A DNA stretch of 64,000 nt from Myoxocephalus aenaeus (lineage: Eukaryota; Chordata; Actinopteri; Perciformes; Cottidae): contig JBAMJR010000670.1 of NCBI GenBank assembly GCA_038501785.1, forward strand, positions 85,001 through 149,000, in the 5' to 3' direction. Both the position numbers and the translations under genes were made by a program. The stretch's first letter is position 1; every line of letters begins with the position of its first letter. Under the pieces are notes generated by a model. That model did not search any database. It had not been told where the DNA came from and was given only the letters and a program-made list of their open reading frames with translations. Below are positions 33,641 to 46,377 of the stretch, piece by piece.

Positions 33641-34128
33641 CCTCCACCATAGTCCAGGTCCAGCGCCTCTACTCCAGTCCGGGTCCAGTGCTTGTAGTCC
33701 GGGTCCAGTGCCTCCAGTCCAGGTCCAGTCCTCCCCGATCCAGCCTCCGTGTTTTGGTTGCATTGTGCCCGAACAGCCATTTCTCCCACGGCGCTGCTCG
33801 TCTGTCTGCGGCCGTCTGCGCGTCTGCTGACGGGGGAAGAACCCCTGGGAATACCCGCATCCAGCCATGGCCGACCCGGGACTGCTGTTATTCTGGTCCG
33901 GGCCCGAGAAGTGACCCCAACATGTCCGCGCTTCCCGCTGCGGGATGTGACCGTGTGACGGGCCAGTGAACTGGGAGCACTGGGAGCACGTTGGCCGCTT
34001 CGATCCTCCAGTTCTCGGGATCTTGTTTTTAAAAACCGTTGTTCGGGTTTGTCTGGACCGGGGATTACCGGGGGAACCCTATGGAGTGCACGTGAGCGCC
34101 GTCCGGAGCCGGATCTCGAACCACCGGG
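33641..34128 (+). promoter_or_regulatory. znf609: Presumed znf609 CpG-rich promoter and non-coding first exon
   Basis: From about 33640 the sequence becomes GC- and CpG-rich, and it stays so to about 34950. A good donor, ACCGGG|GTGAGT, at 34128/34129 would end a 5' UTR exon. ZNF609 genes have a non-coding first exon and a very long first intron, and no other plus-strand gene start lies nearer. No TATA box is obvious. The start site itself cannot be fixed. Confidence 0.5.
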
Positions 34129-35699
34129 GTGAGTGGCCGCGGTGGAACCGGAGGATTTTAATCCACTTTTCTGTCCCCCTTTTTTCCCCCTTCCTACTCC
34201 GGTGTTGAAACGCGGGATCCCGCTAGCTCGTCCCCGGTTAGCCGGTTAGCCGTTGTCTTTGTCTGGAGCCACCGGGGAGGAGACATGTGCGTCCATTACC
34301 GGACACGTCCCCGTCTGACTTGCTCGTGCCCCGCTTTCTTTACGTCTCACCTCCACCTGTCACCTGCACCTCCTCCGCCTCGCACCTTTTAAACGCGTTT
34401 TAACTAAACGGGGTCTCCGTGTGTTCGTGTCACGGTTAGCCGCGCTTCTGTTGCTAAGATACAGCGACCGTTCGATGTCCGTTTAACCGCCCGCTCGGGT
34501 ACAGTAGCGTGTTTTTCAAGCTGTTTATTAACGTTTTATAAACTCTAAATAAGCTTATTATTTATATTAAAACCTAGTTTAGTCTCATATGAGTGTGGTT
34601 GTGCTGTAGAACAGTGATGAACGGGGACATTTGGGTTGTTTTGGGGAAGATCTTGTCTGCATGTCCGATAATGGACCCACTGCTTTGACAGAAACCGCAT
34701 CGGTCAATTGTCCATCACGAGACGGAATAAGACGTCAGGTCAACGGGTTATATTCGCGGTGTGAGCGGCGTTGTGTGTCCGGGTTGTTGCCTCATGTGTT
34801 GGCTGTAAAAGTCGGGTATGGTTGTTGTGAAATGTTCGCGTTTTATCGCAGAGTTACACGGACGTCGCTGGGTAGTGTTGCCGTCAGAGCGTCCGATAAT
34901 GGACGCAGTTAGCCTCCTAGCGGGCCGCGGCGGGGCCTCGGGTAACAGTTTGAGCCAACACGTCTGCACGTTAGTCGGTGCTGCGCCCTAAAGTGGATGT
35001 TAATGTGTTTGAGGGTAATACTATATATATGTATATACACATGTATATACATATATTAGTCAGCTGACGCCGGTGAGACGATGTTATTGTGCGTGTTAGC
35101 CTAATGCTAAAGGGAGGCAGGGCTAACACCAGGGCCTCTTCAGCTAACGGTAGCTGGGTTAGCTACAGTAGCTAGGGTAACTGGGTTAGCTTCGGTATCT
35201 GGGCTAGTTAGGGTTAGCTAGGGTATCTGGGTTAGTTAGGCTAGCTAGGGTAGCCTAACCTCCTCTAGATTATTAGCCTTTAAAGCATCATCTTTGTTTA
35301 CTGTCCTCACGACCTAAACAGTCATCAGTAATGTGGCTAAATGATTATATAAATACCTGAACCAGACACAACTTTATTTGTATCTTGCAGCAGATGTGAT
35401 ACATACAGTTATGTAGTAATTGCTGATATGAAAGCATGCTCCTCATAATATTTACATATATAAGTGTGTGTCTCTAGTAAAGCAGGGACACGCTGGAGGT
35501 GGAGGTGTGAATGTGAGACTGACAGCCGGCTGAACCTGTGACTCAATCTGCTTCTTCCAGTCTCGCTCAATGTTTTCACTGCTGTCTTCTTCCTTCATCG
35601 TGAGGAACAGATTCTCACTAAGACATCCACTTACTTCCACTATGAATACATTTTACAGATATAATGCAGTCCATATTTAACTTCCTATATACATGTATA

Positions 35700-35790
35700 T
35701 CCAACCATTCAATATTTACATAGATACTTTATTAATCCCACAAGGGGGAATTGTTTTGTTACAGCAGCATTTATAAATACAGGTAAAGCA
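35700..35790 (-). mobile_element. LINE 3' tail (Rex1/L2-like), minus orientation
   Basis: TAGATACTTTATTAATCCCA followed by CAAGGGGGAATTG and TTACAGCAGC is the reverse complement of a common fish LINE 3' end. AT-rich sequence to about 36080 may belong to it. Confidence 0.5.
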
Positions 35791-36504
35791 ATAGTAATTA
35801 TAAAAATGTAAAATATACAAATAATAATATTAAATTAACTGACAAAACAATAGTGCACAGATGTAAACAAACAAAGAGACAACAGTGTTATTTCTTGTCT
35901 ATACAATTTACAGAAACACTTGACTTGTATACAAACATAATAGTAGTTATTTATTGGTGCTTCTTGTATATATTCACACACACACACACATCTATTTTAT
36001 TGTGCCCATCACAGTCCTGTGTTGTCTTTGTTGTCCTTGAGTCTGAATCTTCTGAGCTCGTCATAGTTAAACGTTGCGTAACAGTGATACTCGCTAACTA
36101 GCGTTAGCACATCTATGCTACGCTAGCTACAGAAGGTGTACTAAATGGATTATAATGATTGTAACAGTGTTGTTCCTTCATTTCATCCTGAGATATCCTT
36201 CTCATTTTAATCCTGATTAACATGTTCTATTTGTTTATGAAGTGCAGTTAGTGACAGTGTGGCTCCGTAGCACCGCAGTGACCCAGAAGGTGGAGCGCAT
36301 CGGCCTCACAGGGCAGGCGAGGGAGGAAGTGTAGTTTCACACCGCTGCTCGACTGCAAAATGTAAACAAAAGCGCTGAACCACAGAAGAGGAAGAAAGTT
36401 TGTCTGAGGATTATCATGTGACTGTTGTGAACCAATCACAGAGCGTCTTACAGCGGGACAACATTTGACTGTCAATCAGCAAACATACCTGGCAGCGTAG
36501 TCAA

Positions 36505-36506
<2 letters not shown>

Positions 36507-36569
<63 letters not shown>

Positions 36570-36580
36570 TGTGTGTGTGA
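36507..36580. repeat. (TG)n microsatellite
   Basis: About 36 TG units with one TA interruption. Confidence 0.94.
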
Positions 36581-37002
36581 TGTCATCGTACTTGAGTGCT
36601 ATGAAGCGTGGCGTTGCATCATGAGGTGTTTCCTCTCTTTCCCTCCTGCAGATATCTGAACTCTGATGGACGTTTAGTGTTGATCCTCATCGTGATGCAG
36701 TGAAGACGGCGCTATATTAGAGTTCTTTTAGCTCTCCGGTTCCACAGGAAGATGTTCTTGTGATGTAACACGCGTTTTAAAAACCCCACGCTCTGAATCA
36801 TAATTGTCGACAGACGCGTGACGCTGACTGCAGCTGGCCGAGTGAACGCGGAGCAGAAGGTTTAATTCTTCGTGCGTGTTGCACGGCCTCAGAGCGTCAC
36901 GTCCACCTGAAGCCGCGCTTCTGTCTGATCGCCTGTGTAACGGGCAAGGAGGCTGAGAAGTTGAGGATGAGGAACTTGTGTGACGTTTAATAGGCAGGGT
37001 TC

Positions 37003-37330
37003 TTACGGTCATGGAAAACCTGGAAGAGTCATGGAATTTATAAATGGTTATTTCCAGGCCTGGAAAAAATAAAACCCCAAAAGTTTAGTAAAAGTCATGT
37101 AAATGTGTTATATTCATGTGTTCATGACGTTCATTTACGCTGAGTTTGAAATAATGAATATGCTTTTAAAAGAGACTCAAAATATAAGCAGGCATACATA
37201 CAGGCATCTATATAAATGTTTATTCTTTTAATCAAACTATTGTCTCATTCATTTGAGTCATTTAAGGTTTACTGTATGCTTTGTATTCTCATTGTTAGTT
37301 TAAATACTACATTTACTCACTTTTTCAGAA
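37003..37330 (+). mobile_element. hAT-like non-autonomous element, copy 1 (3'-truncated)
   Basis: Begins CAGGGTTCTTACGGTCATGG and is about 90 percent identical by eye to 59385-59725. The right terminus is missing. Confidence 0.6.
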
Positions 37331-37557
37331 AAGATGACTTTTAGATTCCACCAATACAAACATTGATCAATGATGATCCATAATGTTGTTTGATTACAGC
37401 AGCTGGTCCACAAGGATCCAGAATATTTATGTTTTTCGACCGTCTGAAGTCAGTAAACACACATCAAAAATACTAAATATTATCTCTTCAAAAATGTCTT
37501 CTTTTTTAATACAATTCAAATAAGTAAATCACAGATATTATTTATATCGTCGTTCTT

Positions 37558-37559
<2 letters not shown>

Positions 37560-37647
<88 letters not shown>
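37560..37647. repeat. (TG)n microsatellite
   Basis: About 44 uninterrupted TG units. Confidence 0.95.
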
Positions 37648-37649
<2 letters not shown>

Positions 37650-37827
37650 GCTGTCCCAGGTGCTGATCAATAGAGGATATGTTATGTCTGCATGTTGGAT
37701 GGGCAGCAGATTATTATTGATCCTTGTGTTGTGACTGTGGACGAGAGGATCTGATCACAAACATTCTGGTGCTGAGAAACTACTTCCTGTTGAAGCCTCC
37801 TCCTCCGATGGTCCTGAGAAACTACTT

Positions 37828-38040
37828 CCTGGTGGGGACCAGGAGCCTCCTGATGGGGACCAGGAGCCTCCTGATGGGGACCAGGAGCCTCCTGGTGGGG
37901 ACCAGGAGCCTCCTGATGGCGCTGCTCTCTAAACCGTGTTCTAAACGTGTTCTAAACGTGTTCTAAACCGTGTTCTAAACGTGTTCTAAACGTGTTCTAA
38001 ACCGTGTTCTAAACGTGTTCTAAACGTGTTCTAAACGTGC
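37828..38040. repeat. Two short minisatellites (21 bp and 13-14 bp)
   Basis: GGGGACCAGGAGCCTCCTGAT repeats four times (37836-37920). Then TTCTAAACGTG and TTCTAAACCGTG units run to 38038. Confidence 0.9.
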
Positions 38041-38335
38041 TTAGCAGTGAAGCTCGTTAGCTTCCTGGAAGCGAGTCGTTCAGCCTGAAGAAGCAGAAAC
38101 GAGAGAATTGAAGACAGAAATCCTCTGGTTTACCAGGAAGTTGTATCTTTATCTTTAACATCTTTTAAGGCTTTTACTGACTACACGGTTTAATCTTCTT
38201 CTCTGGACTATTGGATCAGCGCTTTAGTTCATCCGTCACCAAACCCCCAACATTTATATCTATATTTCTCGTGTTATAAAGCACAAATCAATTAGAGGCT
38301 GGTTATTATTCACAATGTGGTCTGACGTGGTCTGA

Positions 38336-40081
38336 TGTGTGTAGCGTGGTGTAGTTTACTGTAGCGTGGTGTAGTTTACTGTAGCGTGGTGTAGTTTACT
38401 GTAGCGTGGTGTAGTTTACTGTAGCGTGGTGTAGTTCAGTGTAGCGTGGTGTAGTTTACTGTAGCGTGGTGTAGTTTACTGTAGCGTGGTGTAGTTTACT
38501 GTAGCGTGGTGTAGTTCAGTGTAGCGTGGTGTAGTTTACTGTAGCGTGGTGTAGTTTACTGTAGCGTGGTGTAGTTTACTGTAGCGTGGTGTAGCGTGGT
38601 GTAGTTCAGTGTAGCGTGGTGTAGTTCAGTGTAGCGTGGTGTAGTTTACTGTAGCGTGGTGTAGTTTACTGTAGCGTGGTGTAGTTTACTGTAGCGTGGT
38701 GTAGCGTGGTGTAGTTCAGTGTAGCGTGGTGTAGTTTACTGTAGCGTGGTGTAGTTTACTGTAGCGTGGTGTAGTTTACTGTAGCGTGGTGTAGTTTACT
38801 GTAGCGTGGTGTAGTTTACTGTAGCGTGGTGTAGTTCGGTGTAGCGTGGTGTAGTTTACTGTAGCGTGGTGTAGTTTACTGTAGCGTGGTGTAGTTTACT
38901 GTAGCGTGGTGTAGTTTACTGTAGCGTGGTGTAGTTTACTGTAGCGTGGTGTAGTTCGGTGTAGCGTGGTGTAGTTTACTGTAGCGTGGTGTAGTTCGGT
39001 GTAGCGTGGTGTAGTTCAGTGTAGCGTGGTGTAGTTCAGTGCTGTTTGGTGTAGTTTGGTTTAGTTCAGTGTAGCGTGGTGTAGTTCAGTGCTGTTCGGT
39101 GTAGCGTGGTGTAGTTCAGTGTAGCGTGGTGTAGTTCAGTGTAGCGTGGTGTAGTTCGGTGTAGCGTGGTGTAGCGTGGTGTAGTTCAGTGTAGCGTGGT
39201 GTAGTTCGGTGTAGCGTGGTGTAGTTCGGTGTAGCGTGGTGTAGCGTGGTGTAGTTCAGTGTAGCGTGGTGTAGTTCGGTGTAGCGTGGTGTAGTTCGGT
39301 GTAGCGTGGTGTAGCGTGGTGTAGTTCGGTGTAGCGTGGTGTAGTTCGGTGTAGCGTGGTGTAGTTCAGTGTAGCGTGGTGTAGTTCAGTGTAGCGTGGT
39401 GTAGTTCGGTGTAGCGTGGTGTAGTTCGGTGTAGCGTGGTGTAGCGTGGTGTAGTTCAGTGTAGCGTGGTGTAGTTCGGTGTAGCGTGGTGTAGTTCGGT
39501 GTAGCGTGGTGTAGCGTGGTGTAGTTCGGTGTAGCGTGGTGTAGTTCGGTGTAGCGTGGTGTAGTTCGGTGTAGCGTGGTGTAGTTCAGTGTAGCGTGGT
39601 GTAGTTCAGTGTAGCGTGGTGTAGTTCGGTGTAGCGTGGTGTAGTTCAGTGTAGCGTGGTGTAGTTCGGTGTAGCGTGGTGTAGTTCAGTGTAGCGTGGT
39701 GTAGTTCGGTGTAGCGTGGTGTAGTTCGGTGTAGCGTGGTGTAGTTCAGTGTAGCGTGGTGTAGTTCAGTGTAGCGTGGTGTAGTTCGGTGTAGCGTGGT
39801 GTAGTTCAGTGTAGCGTGGTGTAGTTCGGTGTAGCGTGGTGTAGCGTGGTGTAGTTCAGTGTAGCGTGGTGTAGTTCGGTGTAGCGTGGTGTAGTTCGGT
39901 GTAGCGTGGTGTAGTTCGGTGTAGTTCGGTGTAGTTCGGTGTAGCGTGGTGTAGTTCAGTGTAGCGTGGTGTAGTTCAGTGTAGCGTGGTGTAGTTCGGT
40001 GTAGCGTGGTGTAGTTCGGTGTAGTTCGGTGTAGCGTGGTGTAGTTCGGTGTAGCGTGGTGTAGTTCAGTGTAGCGTGGTG
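38336..40081. repeat. 20-bp (2 x 10) minisatellite, about 87 copies
   Basis: GTAGCGTGGT alternates with GTAGTTTACT, GTAGTTCAGT or GTAGTTCGGT. All changes are in multiples of 10 bp. The TTACT type dominates to about 38985 and the TTCGGT/TTCAGT types after that. Confidence 0.96.
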
Positions 40082-41528
40082 TCTCTGATGTGTGTCTGTT
40101 GAACAGCCTCCTGGTTTGTTGTCAGTGTCTTGTTGATGCTTCTATGTGTGTTTTTGTCAAAGCGTTTAAAGTCGAGTTGTGAGCAGCAGGGTCAGCACTT
40201 AACCCCCAGTCCTGTCTGACCATGTGGTTCAGGGTTCAAGTAACACTCCCACCACACGGGGTCAAAGGTCAGCCTGTGGGTCTGGTCTGGAGAGCCAGCA
40301 ACTATATAAACACAAAAAGGCATCAAATCAAATGATGTGTTTTCTTCAATAATTGTAACAAACGTTGAAATGAACTTCTGACTTGTTTCCAGTTGAAAGT
40401 TGGATGTTTATAAATGGATTTCTTGACCGTGTAAAAGCCGGATTCAGATCTTTTCCTCAAAGAAACAGCCGATGAGATCCAGTCTCTTAATCTCCTCCCT
40501 GTCCAATGGATTTCACGACCGTCTCTAAATACGTTTTCAAAAGATGCTGCTGACAGACGAAACACGCCAGACATGGTCATGGTTTTGGTGGAAGATGGAC
40601 CAGAAAGTCAAACAGAACAAGTCTGGTCCCGTTGGACGTTTTCATAAAGTGTCAGTGAGGCTGGAGTGACTCGCTTGTGGAATACTTAGTTATTGTCAGC
40701 GTGTGGAGGTTTGTTCTGAATGAACTGCTTGTGTTCATTTCGTGGATTTTGTAACTTGGAAAGGGTCGATGACTTTGGAAAGTTTGTACAATTTCAAGAC
40801 AAAGATTTGATCCTTTTTTTTTAAAGCTGAATTTAGGGGGAATCCACATGTTTTGGTTAGATTATGTCCATGAAATCCAATTGTATGATTCAATTGTATA
40901 ATTATAGTACTGCTGACATGAGGAGGAAGCAGCTGTTAAAGAAACGGCTGGCGAGCGGCGTGTCCAGGAGGACTTTCCTTTTCTTATTCATACTTATTTT
41001 GTTGTGCACAACTATTGTGACGTTCACACACAAACTGTAAAGGAACAAAAACATAAATGCTCTCCAGAACGACGGAGACTTCAGAGCTACGAGTGAGAAA
41101 ACAGACGACAACGAAACCGAGAGACGTGTCGACCACATTTATATAAGTTAGTTTGAAAGTAAATCTGAGGGATGGAGACCTGCAGCCTGACTACCGTCAT
41201 GTAAACACAACTATCTGTTTGAGTGCGTGAGAAATACGATCTCTTCTTATAGAAAGTACAAAAATACTTGTGTTGTATTTTTTGTAACTGAGCAACCAGG
41301 GCCCCGTGTATCCTGTCAGCTCCTTTTCATTTCCATTTTTTTTTAAACATAATTCTTATTTGTAAAAAATAGAAAAGTCTAAACCAAAACATACTGCAGA
41401 TGATTTTACGTCACATGAATCTAATGAACTCGATCTTCCCTTAATTCCACTGTTTTCCACTTCTGTGAGGGAAGCGTCACAAAATGAAGCTTCATCTTCC
41501 AGCTGTAGATGAAACTTTCTTTCTGGGG
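40082..41528. other. Unique intron sequence, nothing recognised
   Basis: No element, exon or motif recognised. Open frames of 65-85 codons on the minus strand have no family features. Confidence 0.45.
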
Positions 41529-44500
41529 ACATTTCTCTAGACGAGGACGTAGACTCTGTATCTCTAGACGAGGACATGTCTCTGTATCTCTAGACGAGGA
41601 CGTAGACTCTGTATCTCTAGACGAGGACGTGTCTCTGTATCTCTAGACGAGGACGTAGACTCGGTATCTCTAGACGAGGACATGTCTCTGTATCTCTAGA
41701 CGAGGACATGTCTCTGTATCTCTAGACGAGGACGTGTCTCTGTATCTCTAGACGAGGACGTGTCTCTGTATCTCTAGACGAGGACGTGTCTCTGTATCTC
41801 TAGACGAGGACGTGTCTCTGTATCTCTAGACGAGGACGTAGACTCGGTATCTCTAGACGAGGACATGTCTCTGTATCTCTAGACGAGGACATGTCTCTGT
41901 ATCTCTAGACGAGGACGTGTCTCTGTATCTCTAGACGAGGACGTAGACTCTGTATCTCTAGACGAGGACGTGTCTCTGTATCTCTAGACGAGGACGTGTC
42001 TCTGTATCTCTAGACGAGGACGTAGACTCTGTATCTCTAGACGAGGACGTGTCTCTGTATCTCTAGACGAGGACGTGTCTGTATCTCTAGACGAGGACGT
42101 GTCTCTGTATCTCTAGACGAGGACGTAGACTCTGTATCTCTAGACGAGGACGTAGACTCTGTATCTCTAGACGAGGACGTAGACTCTGTATCTCTAGACG
42201 AGGACGTGTCTCTGTATCTCTAGACGAGGACGTAGACTCTGTATCTCTAGACGAGGACGTGTCTCTGTATCTCTAGACGAGGACGTGTCTCTGTATCTCT
42301 AGACGAGGACGTGTCTCTGTATCTCTAGACGAGGACGTAGACTCTGTATCTCTAGACGAGGACGTAGACTCTGTATCTCTAGACGAGGACGCGTCTCTGT
42401 ATCTCTAGACGAGGACGTGTCTCTGTATCTCTAGACGAGGACGTGTCTCTGTATCTCTAGACGAGGACGTGTCTCTGTATCTCTAGACGAGGACGTAGAC
42501 TCTGTATCTCTAGACGAGGACGTGTCTCTGTATCTCTAGACGAGGACGTGTCTCTGTATCTCTAGGCGAGGACGCGTCTCTGTATCTCTAGACGAGGACG
42601 TAGACTCTGTATCTCTAGACGAGGACGTGTCTCAGTATCTCTAGACGAGGACGTAGACTCTGTATCTCTAGACGAGGACGTGTCTCTGTATCTCTAGACG
42701 AGGACGTAGACTCTGTATCTCTAGACGAGGACATGTCTCTGTATCTCTAGACGAGGACGTGTCTCTGTATCTCTAGACGAGGACGTGTCTCTGTATCTCT
42801 AGGCGAGGACGTGTCTCTGTATCTCTAGACGAGGACGTGTCTCTGTATCTCTAGACGAGGACGTGTCTCTGTATCTCTAGACGAGGACGTGTCTCAGTAT
42901 CTCTAGACGAGGACGTGTCTCTGTATCTCTAGACGAGGACGTGTCTCTGTATCTCTAGACGAGGACGTGTCTCAGTATCTCTAGGCGAGGACGCGTCTCT
43001 GTATCTCTAGACGAGGACGTGTCTCTGTATCTCTAGACGAGGACGTAGACTCTGTATCTCTAGGCGAGGACGTGTCTCAGTATCTCTAGACGAGGACGTG
43101 TCTCTGTATCTCTAGACGAGGACGTGTCTCAGTATCTCTAGACGAGGACGTGTCTCTGTATCTCTAGACGAGGACGTGTCTCTGTATCTCTAGACGAGGA
43201 CGTAGACTCTGTATCTCTAGGCGAGGACGTGTCTCAGTATCTCTAGACGAGGACGTGTCTCTGTATCTCTAGACGAGGACGTGTCTCAGTATCTCTAGAC
43301 GAGGACGTGTCTCTGTATCTCTAGACGAGGACGTGTCTCTGTATCTCTAGACGAGGACGTGTCTCTGTATCTCTAGACGAGGACGTGTCTCTGTATCTCT
43401 AGACGAGGACGTAGACTCTGTATCTCTAGACGAGGACATGTCTCTGTATCTCTAGGCGAGGATGTAGACTCTGTATCTCTAGACGAGGACGTGTCTCTGT
43501 ATCTCTAGACGAGGACGTGTCTCTGTATCTCTAGACGAGGACGTGTCTCTGTATCTCTAGACGAGGACGTGTCTCTGTATCTCTAGACGAGGACGTGTCT
43601 CTGTATCTCTAGACGAGGACGTGTCTCTGTATCTCTAGACGAGGACGTGTCTCTGTATCTCTAGACGAGGACGTGTCTCTGTATCTCTAGACGAGGACGT
43701 GTCTCTGTATCTCTAGACGAGGACGTGTCTCTGTATCTCTAGGCGAGGACGTGTCTCTGTATCTCTAGACGAGGACGTGTCTCTGTATCTCTAGACGAGG
43801 ACGTGTCTCTGTATCTCTAGACGAGGACGTGTCTCTGTATCTCTAGACGAGGACGTAGACTCTGTATCTCTAGACGAGGACATGTCTCTGTATCTCTAGG
43901 CGAGGACGTGTCTCTGTATCTCTAGGCGAGGACGTGTCTCTGTATCTCTAGACGAGGACGTGTCTCTGTATCTCTAGACGAGGACGTAGACTCTGTATCT
44001 CTAGACGAGGACGTGTCTCTGTATCTCTAGACGAGGACGTAGACTCTGTATCTCTAGACGAGGACGTGTCTCTGTATCTCTAGGCGAGGACGTAGACTCT
44101 GTATCTCTAGACGAGGACGTGTCTCTGTATCTCTAGACGAGGACGTGTCTCTGTATCTCTAGACGAGGACGTGTCTCTGTATCTCTAGACGAGGATGTGT
44201 CTCTGTATCTCTAGACGAGGACGTGTCTCTGTATCTCTAGGCGAGGACGTAGACTCTGTATCTCTAGGCGAGGACGTGTCTCTGTATCTCTAGACGAGGA
44301 CGTGTCTCTGTATCTCTAGACGAGGACGTGTCTCTGTATCTCTAGACGAGGACGCGTCTCTGTATCTCTAGACGAGGACGCGTCTCTGTATCTCTAGACG
44401 AGGACGCGTCTCTGTATCTCTAGACGAGGACGCGTCTCTGTATCTCTAGACGAGGACGCGTCTCTGTATCTCTAGACGAGGACGTGTCTCTGTATCTCTA

Positions 44501-45512
44501 GACGAGGACGTGTCTCTGTATCTCTAGACGAGGACGTGTCTCTGTATCTCTAGACGAGGACGCGTCTCTGTATCTCTAGACGAGGACGCGTCTCTGTATC
44601 TCTAGACGAGGACGCGTCTCTGTATCTCTAGACGAGGACGTGTCTCTGTATCTCTAGACGAGGACGTGTCTCTGTATCTCTAGACGAGGACGTGTCTCTG
44701 TATCTCTAGACGAGGACGCGTCTCTGTATCTCTAGACGAGGACGCGTCTCTGTATCTCTAGACGAGGACGTGTCTCTGTATCTCTAGACGAGGACGTGTC
44801 TCTGTATCTCTAGACGAGGACGCGTCTCTGTATCTCTAGACGAGGACGTGTCTCTGTATCTCTAGACGAGGACGCGTCTCTGTATCTCTAGACGAGGACG
44901 CGTCTCTGTATCTCTAGACGAGGACGCGTCTCTGTATCTCTAGACGAGGACGTGTCTCTGTATCTCTAGACGAGGACGTGTCTCTGTATCTCTAGACGAG
45001 GACGTGTCTCTGTATCTCTAGACGAGGACATGTCTCTGTATCTCTAGACGAGGACGTGTCTCTGTATCTCTAGACGAGGACGTGTCTCTGTATCTCTAGA
45101 CGAGGACGTGTCTCTGTATCTCTAGACGAGGACGTGTCTCTGTATCTCTAGACGAGGACGTGTCTCTGTATCTCTAGACGAGGACGTGTCTCTGTATCTC
45201 TAGACGAGGACGTGTCTCTGTATCTCTAGACGAGGACGCGTCTCTGTATCTCTAGACGAGGACGCGTCTCTGTATCTCTAGACGAGGACGCGTCTCTGTA
45301 TCTCTAGACGAGGACGCGTCTCTGTATCTCTAGACGAGGACGCGTCTCTGTATCTCTAGACGAGGACGTGTCTCTGTATCTCTAGACGAGGACGTGTCTC
45401 TGTATCTCTAGACGAGGACGTGTCTCTGTATCTCTAGACGAGGACGTGTCTCTGTATGTCTAGACGAGGACGTGTCTCTGTATCTCTAGGCGAGGATGTA
45501 GACTCTGTATCT
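41529..45512. repeat. 26-bp minisatellite, about 150 copies, abutting the first znf609 coding exon
   Basis: The unit is TCTCTAGACGAGGACGTG plus TCTCTGTA (26 bp), with GTAGACTC, GCGTCTC, ATGTCTC and TAGGCGAGG variants. It runs for 4 kb and ends about 35 bp before the splice acceptor at 45548. Each unit has a TCTAGA palindrome and two to three CpGs. Confidence 0.97.
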
Positions 45513-45548
45513 CTGTCCTCCTCCTAACCTTTGGTCTCTCCCGTGCAG

Positions 45549-45666
45549 GAGGCGATGTGGGTACCAGGGCGGCGGCGTGGGGCCCGGCCCTGAGGAGGCG
45601 CCCCGCGGCTGGGAGGAGCGGCCCTCCTCTGGCCCCCCTGCGGCGCTCCGGGACGCTCCTACTAAG
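45549..45666 (+). promoter_or_regulatory. znf609: znf609 5' UTR segment of the first coding exon, with short uORF
   Basis: Between acceptor and main ATG lies an upstream ATG at 45555 that opens 12 codons and stops at TGA 45591-45593. Its frame differs from the main frame, and it ends 73 nt before the main start. It could lower translation of the linear mRNA. Confidence 0.6.
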
Positions 45667-46377
45667 ATGTCCCTCAGCAGCGGCCCTGCAGGCGGGAAAG
45701 GTGTGGACTCCGGCGCGGTGGACGCGTACGACAGCGGCGACGAGTGGGATATCGGCGTGGGCAACTTAATCATCGACCTGGACGCCGACCTGGAGAAGGA
45801 CAAGCTAGAGATGTCGAGCGGTAAGGACGGGGGAGGGGCCATGGCCGGCCCCCCCGGCGCCGCGCTACCGGACAGTATCAAGTTCGTGAGCCCTGCAGGC
45901 GCCGCGCAGGGCAAAGAGAGCAAATCCAAAACCAAACGTAGTAAGAACTCAAAGGAGGGCGCTAAGGCCCCGGTCTCGGACGGAGCCAAGAAGGAGGTTC
46001 GGGGTCGGCCCCCCGGGGACCTGCCGTCCCCGAACCCCAACTCTACTACCCCCCCGAAGGGGACCGACAAGTCCGGGAAGCCCTCCCGGGCCCTCCCCGC
46101 TGTGAAGAAGGACAAAGACGGGGTTTCTGGGAAAACTAAGAAGGAGAAAATGGAGATCGTGGCCTCTGGAGGGCTCTGCGGCGAGAAGGACTCCGGGGCC
46201 CCCCTCGTGCCGGCGGGGGCCCCGCGCACAGGCGGCCCCTTTGAGGGCCAGCAGCACCCAGAGGCGCCCGAGGCGGAGCAGCTCGGCAACGTGGCGCCGG
46301 ACCCGGTGGGGGTGGGCCCGCCTGAGGAGGAGGAGGAAGAGGAGGAGGAAGAGGAGGTGAAGACGGTCAGTGTGAAG
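45667..46377 (+). CDS. znf609: znf609 coding exon 1 (circRNA-type exon)
   Basis: 237 codons, phase 0 at the donor AAG|GTAAGC. Corresponds to mammalian exon 2, the source of circ-ZNF609. Ends in an 11-residue acidic run followed by VKTVSVK. Confidence 0.92.

Larger units (their letters stand above)
34129..45548 (+). other. znf609: znf609 presumed first intron, 11.4 kb
   Basis: Bounded by the donor at 34129 and the acceptor CCGTGCAG before 45549. Unique parts (34129-36500, 37340-37550, 40082-41528) contain GC-rich sequence, a GCTAGC-rich block (35097-35260) and short LINE/hAT pieces. A further CTCCTGCAG acceptor before 36652 could mark an optional 5' UTR exon, but no matching donor was found. 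Confidence 0.45.

Noticed and set aside
33640..33969. Short plus and minus frames of 60-98 codons near the presumed znf609 promoter
   Set aside because: Open because of high GC; no conserved content, and the region fits a CpG island with a 5' UTR exon.
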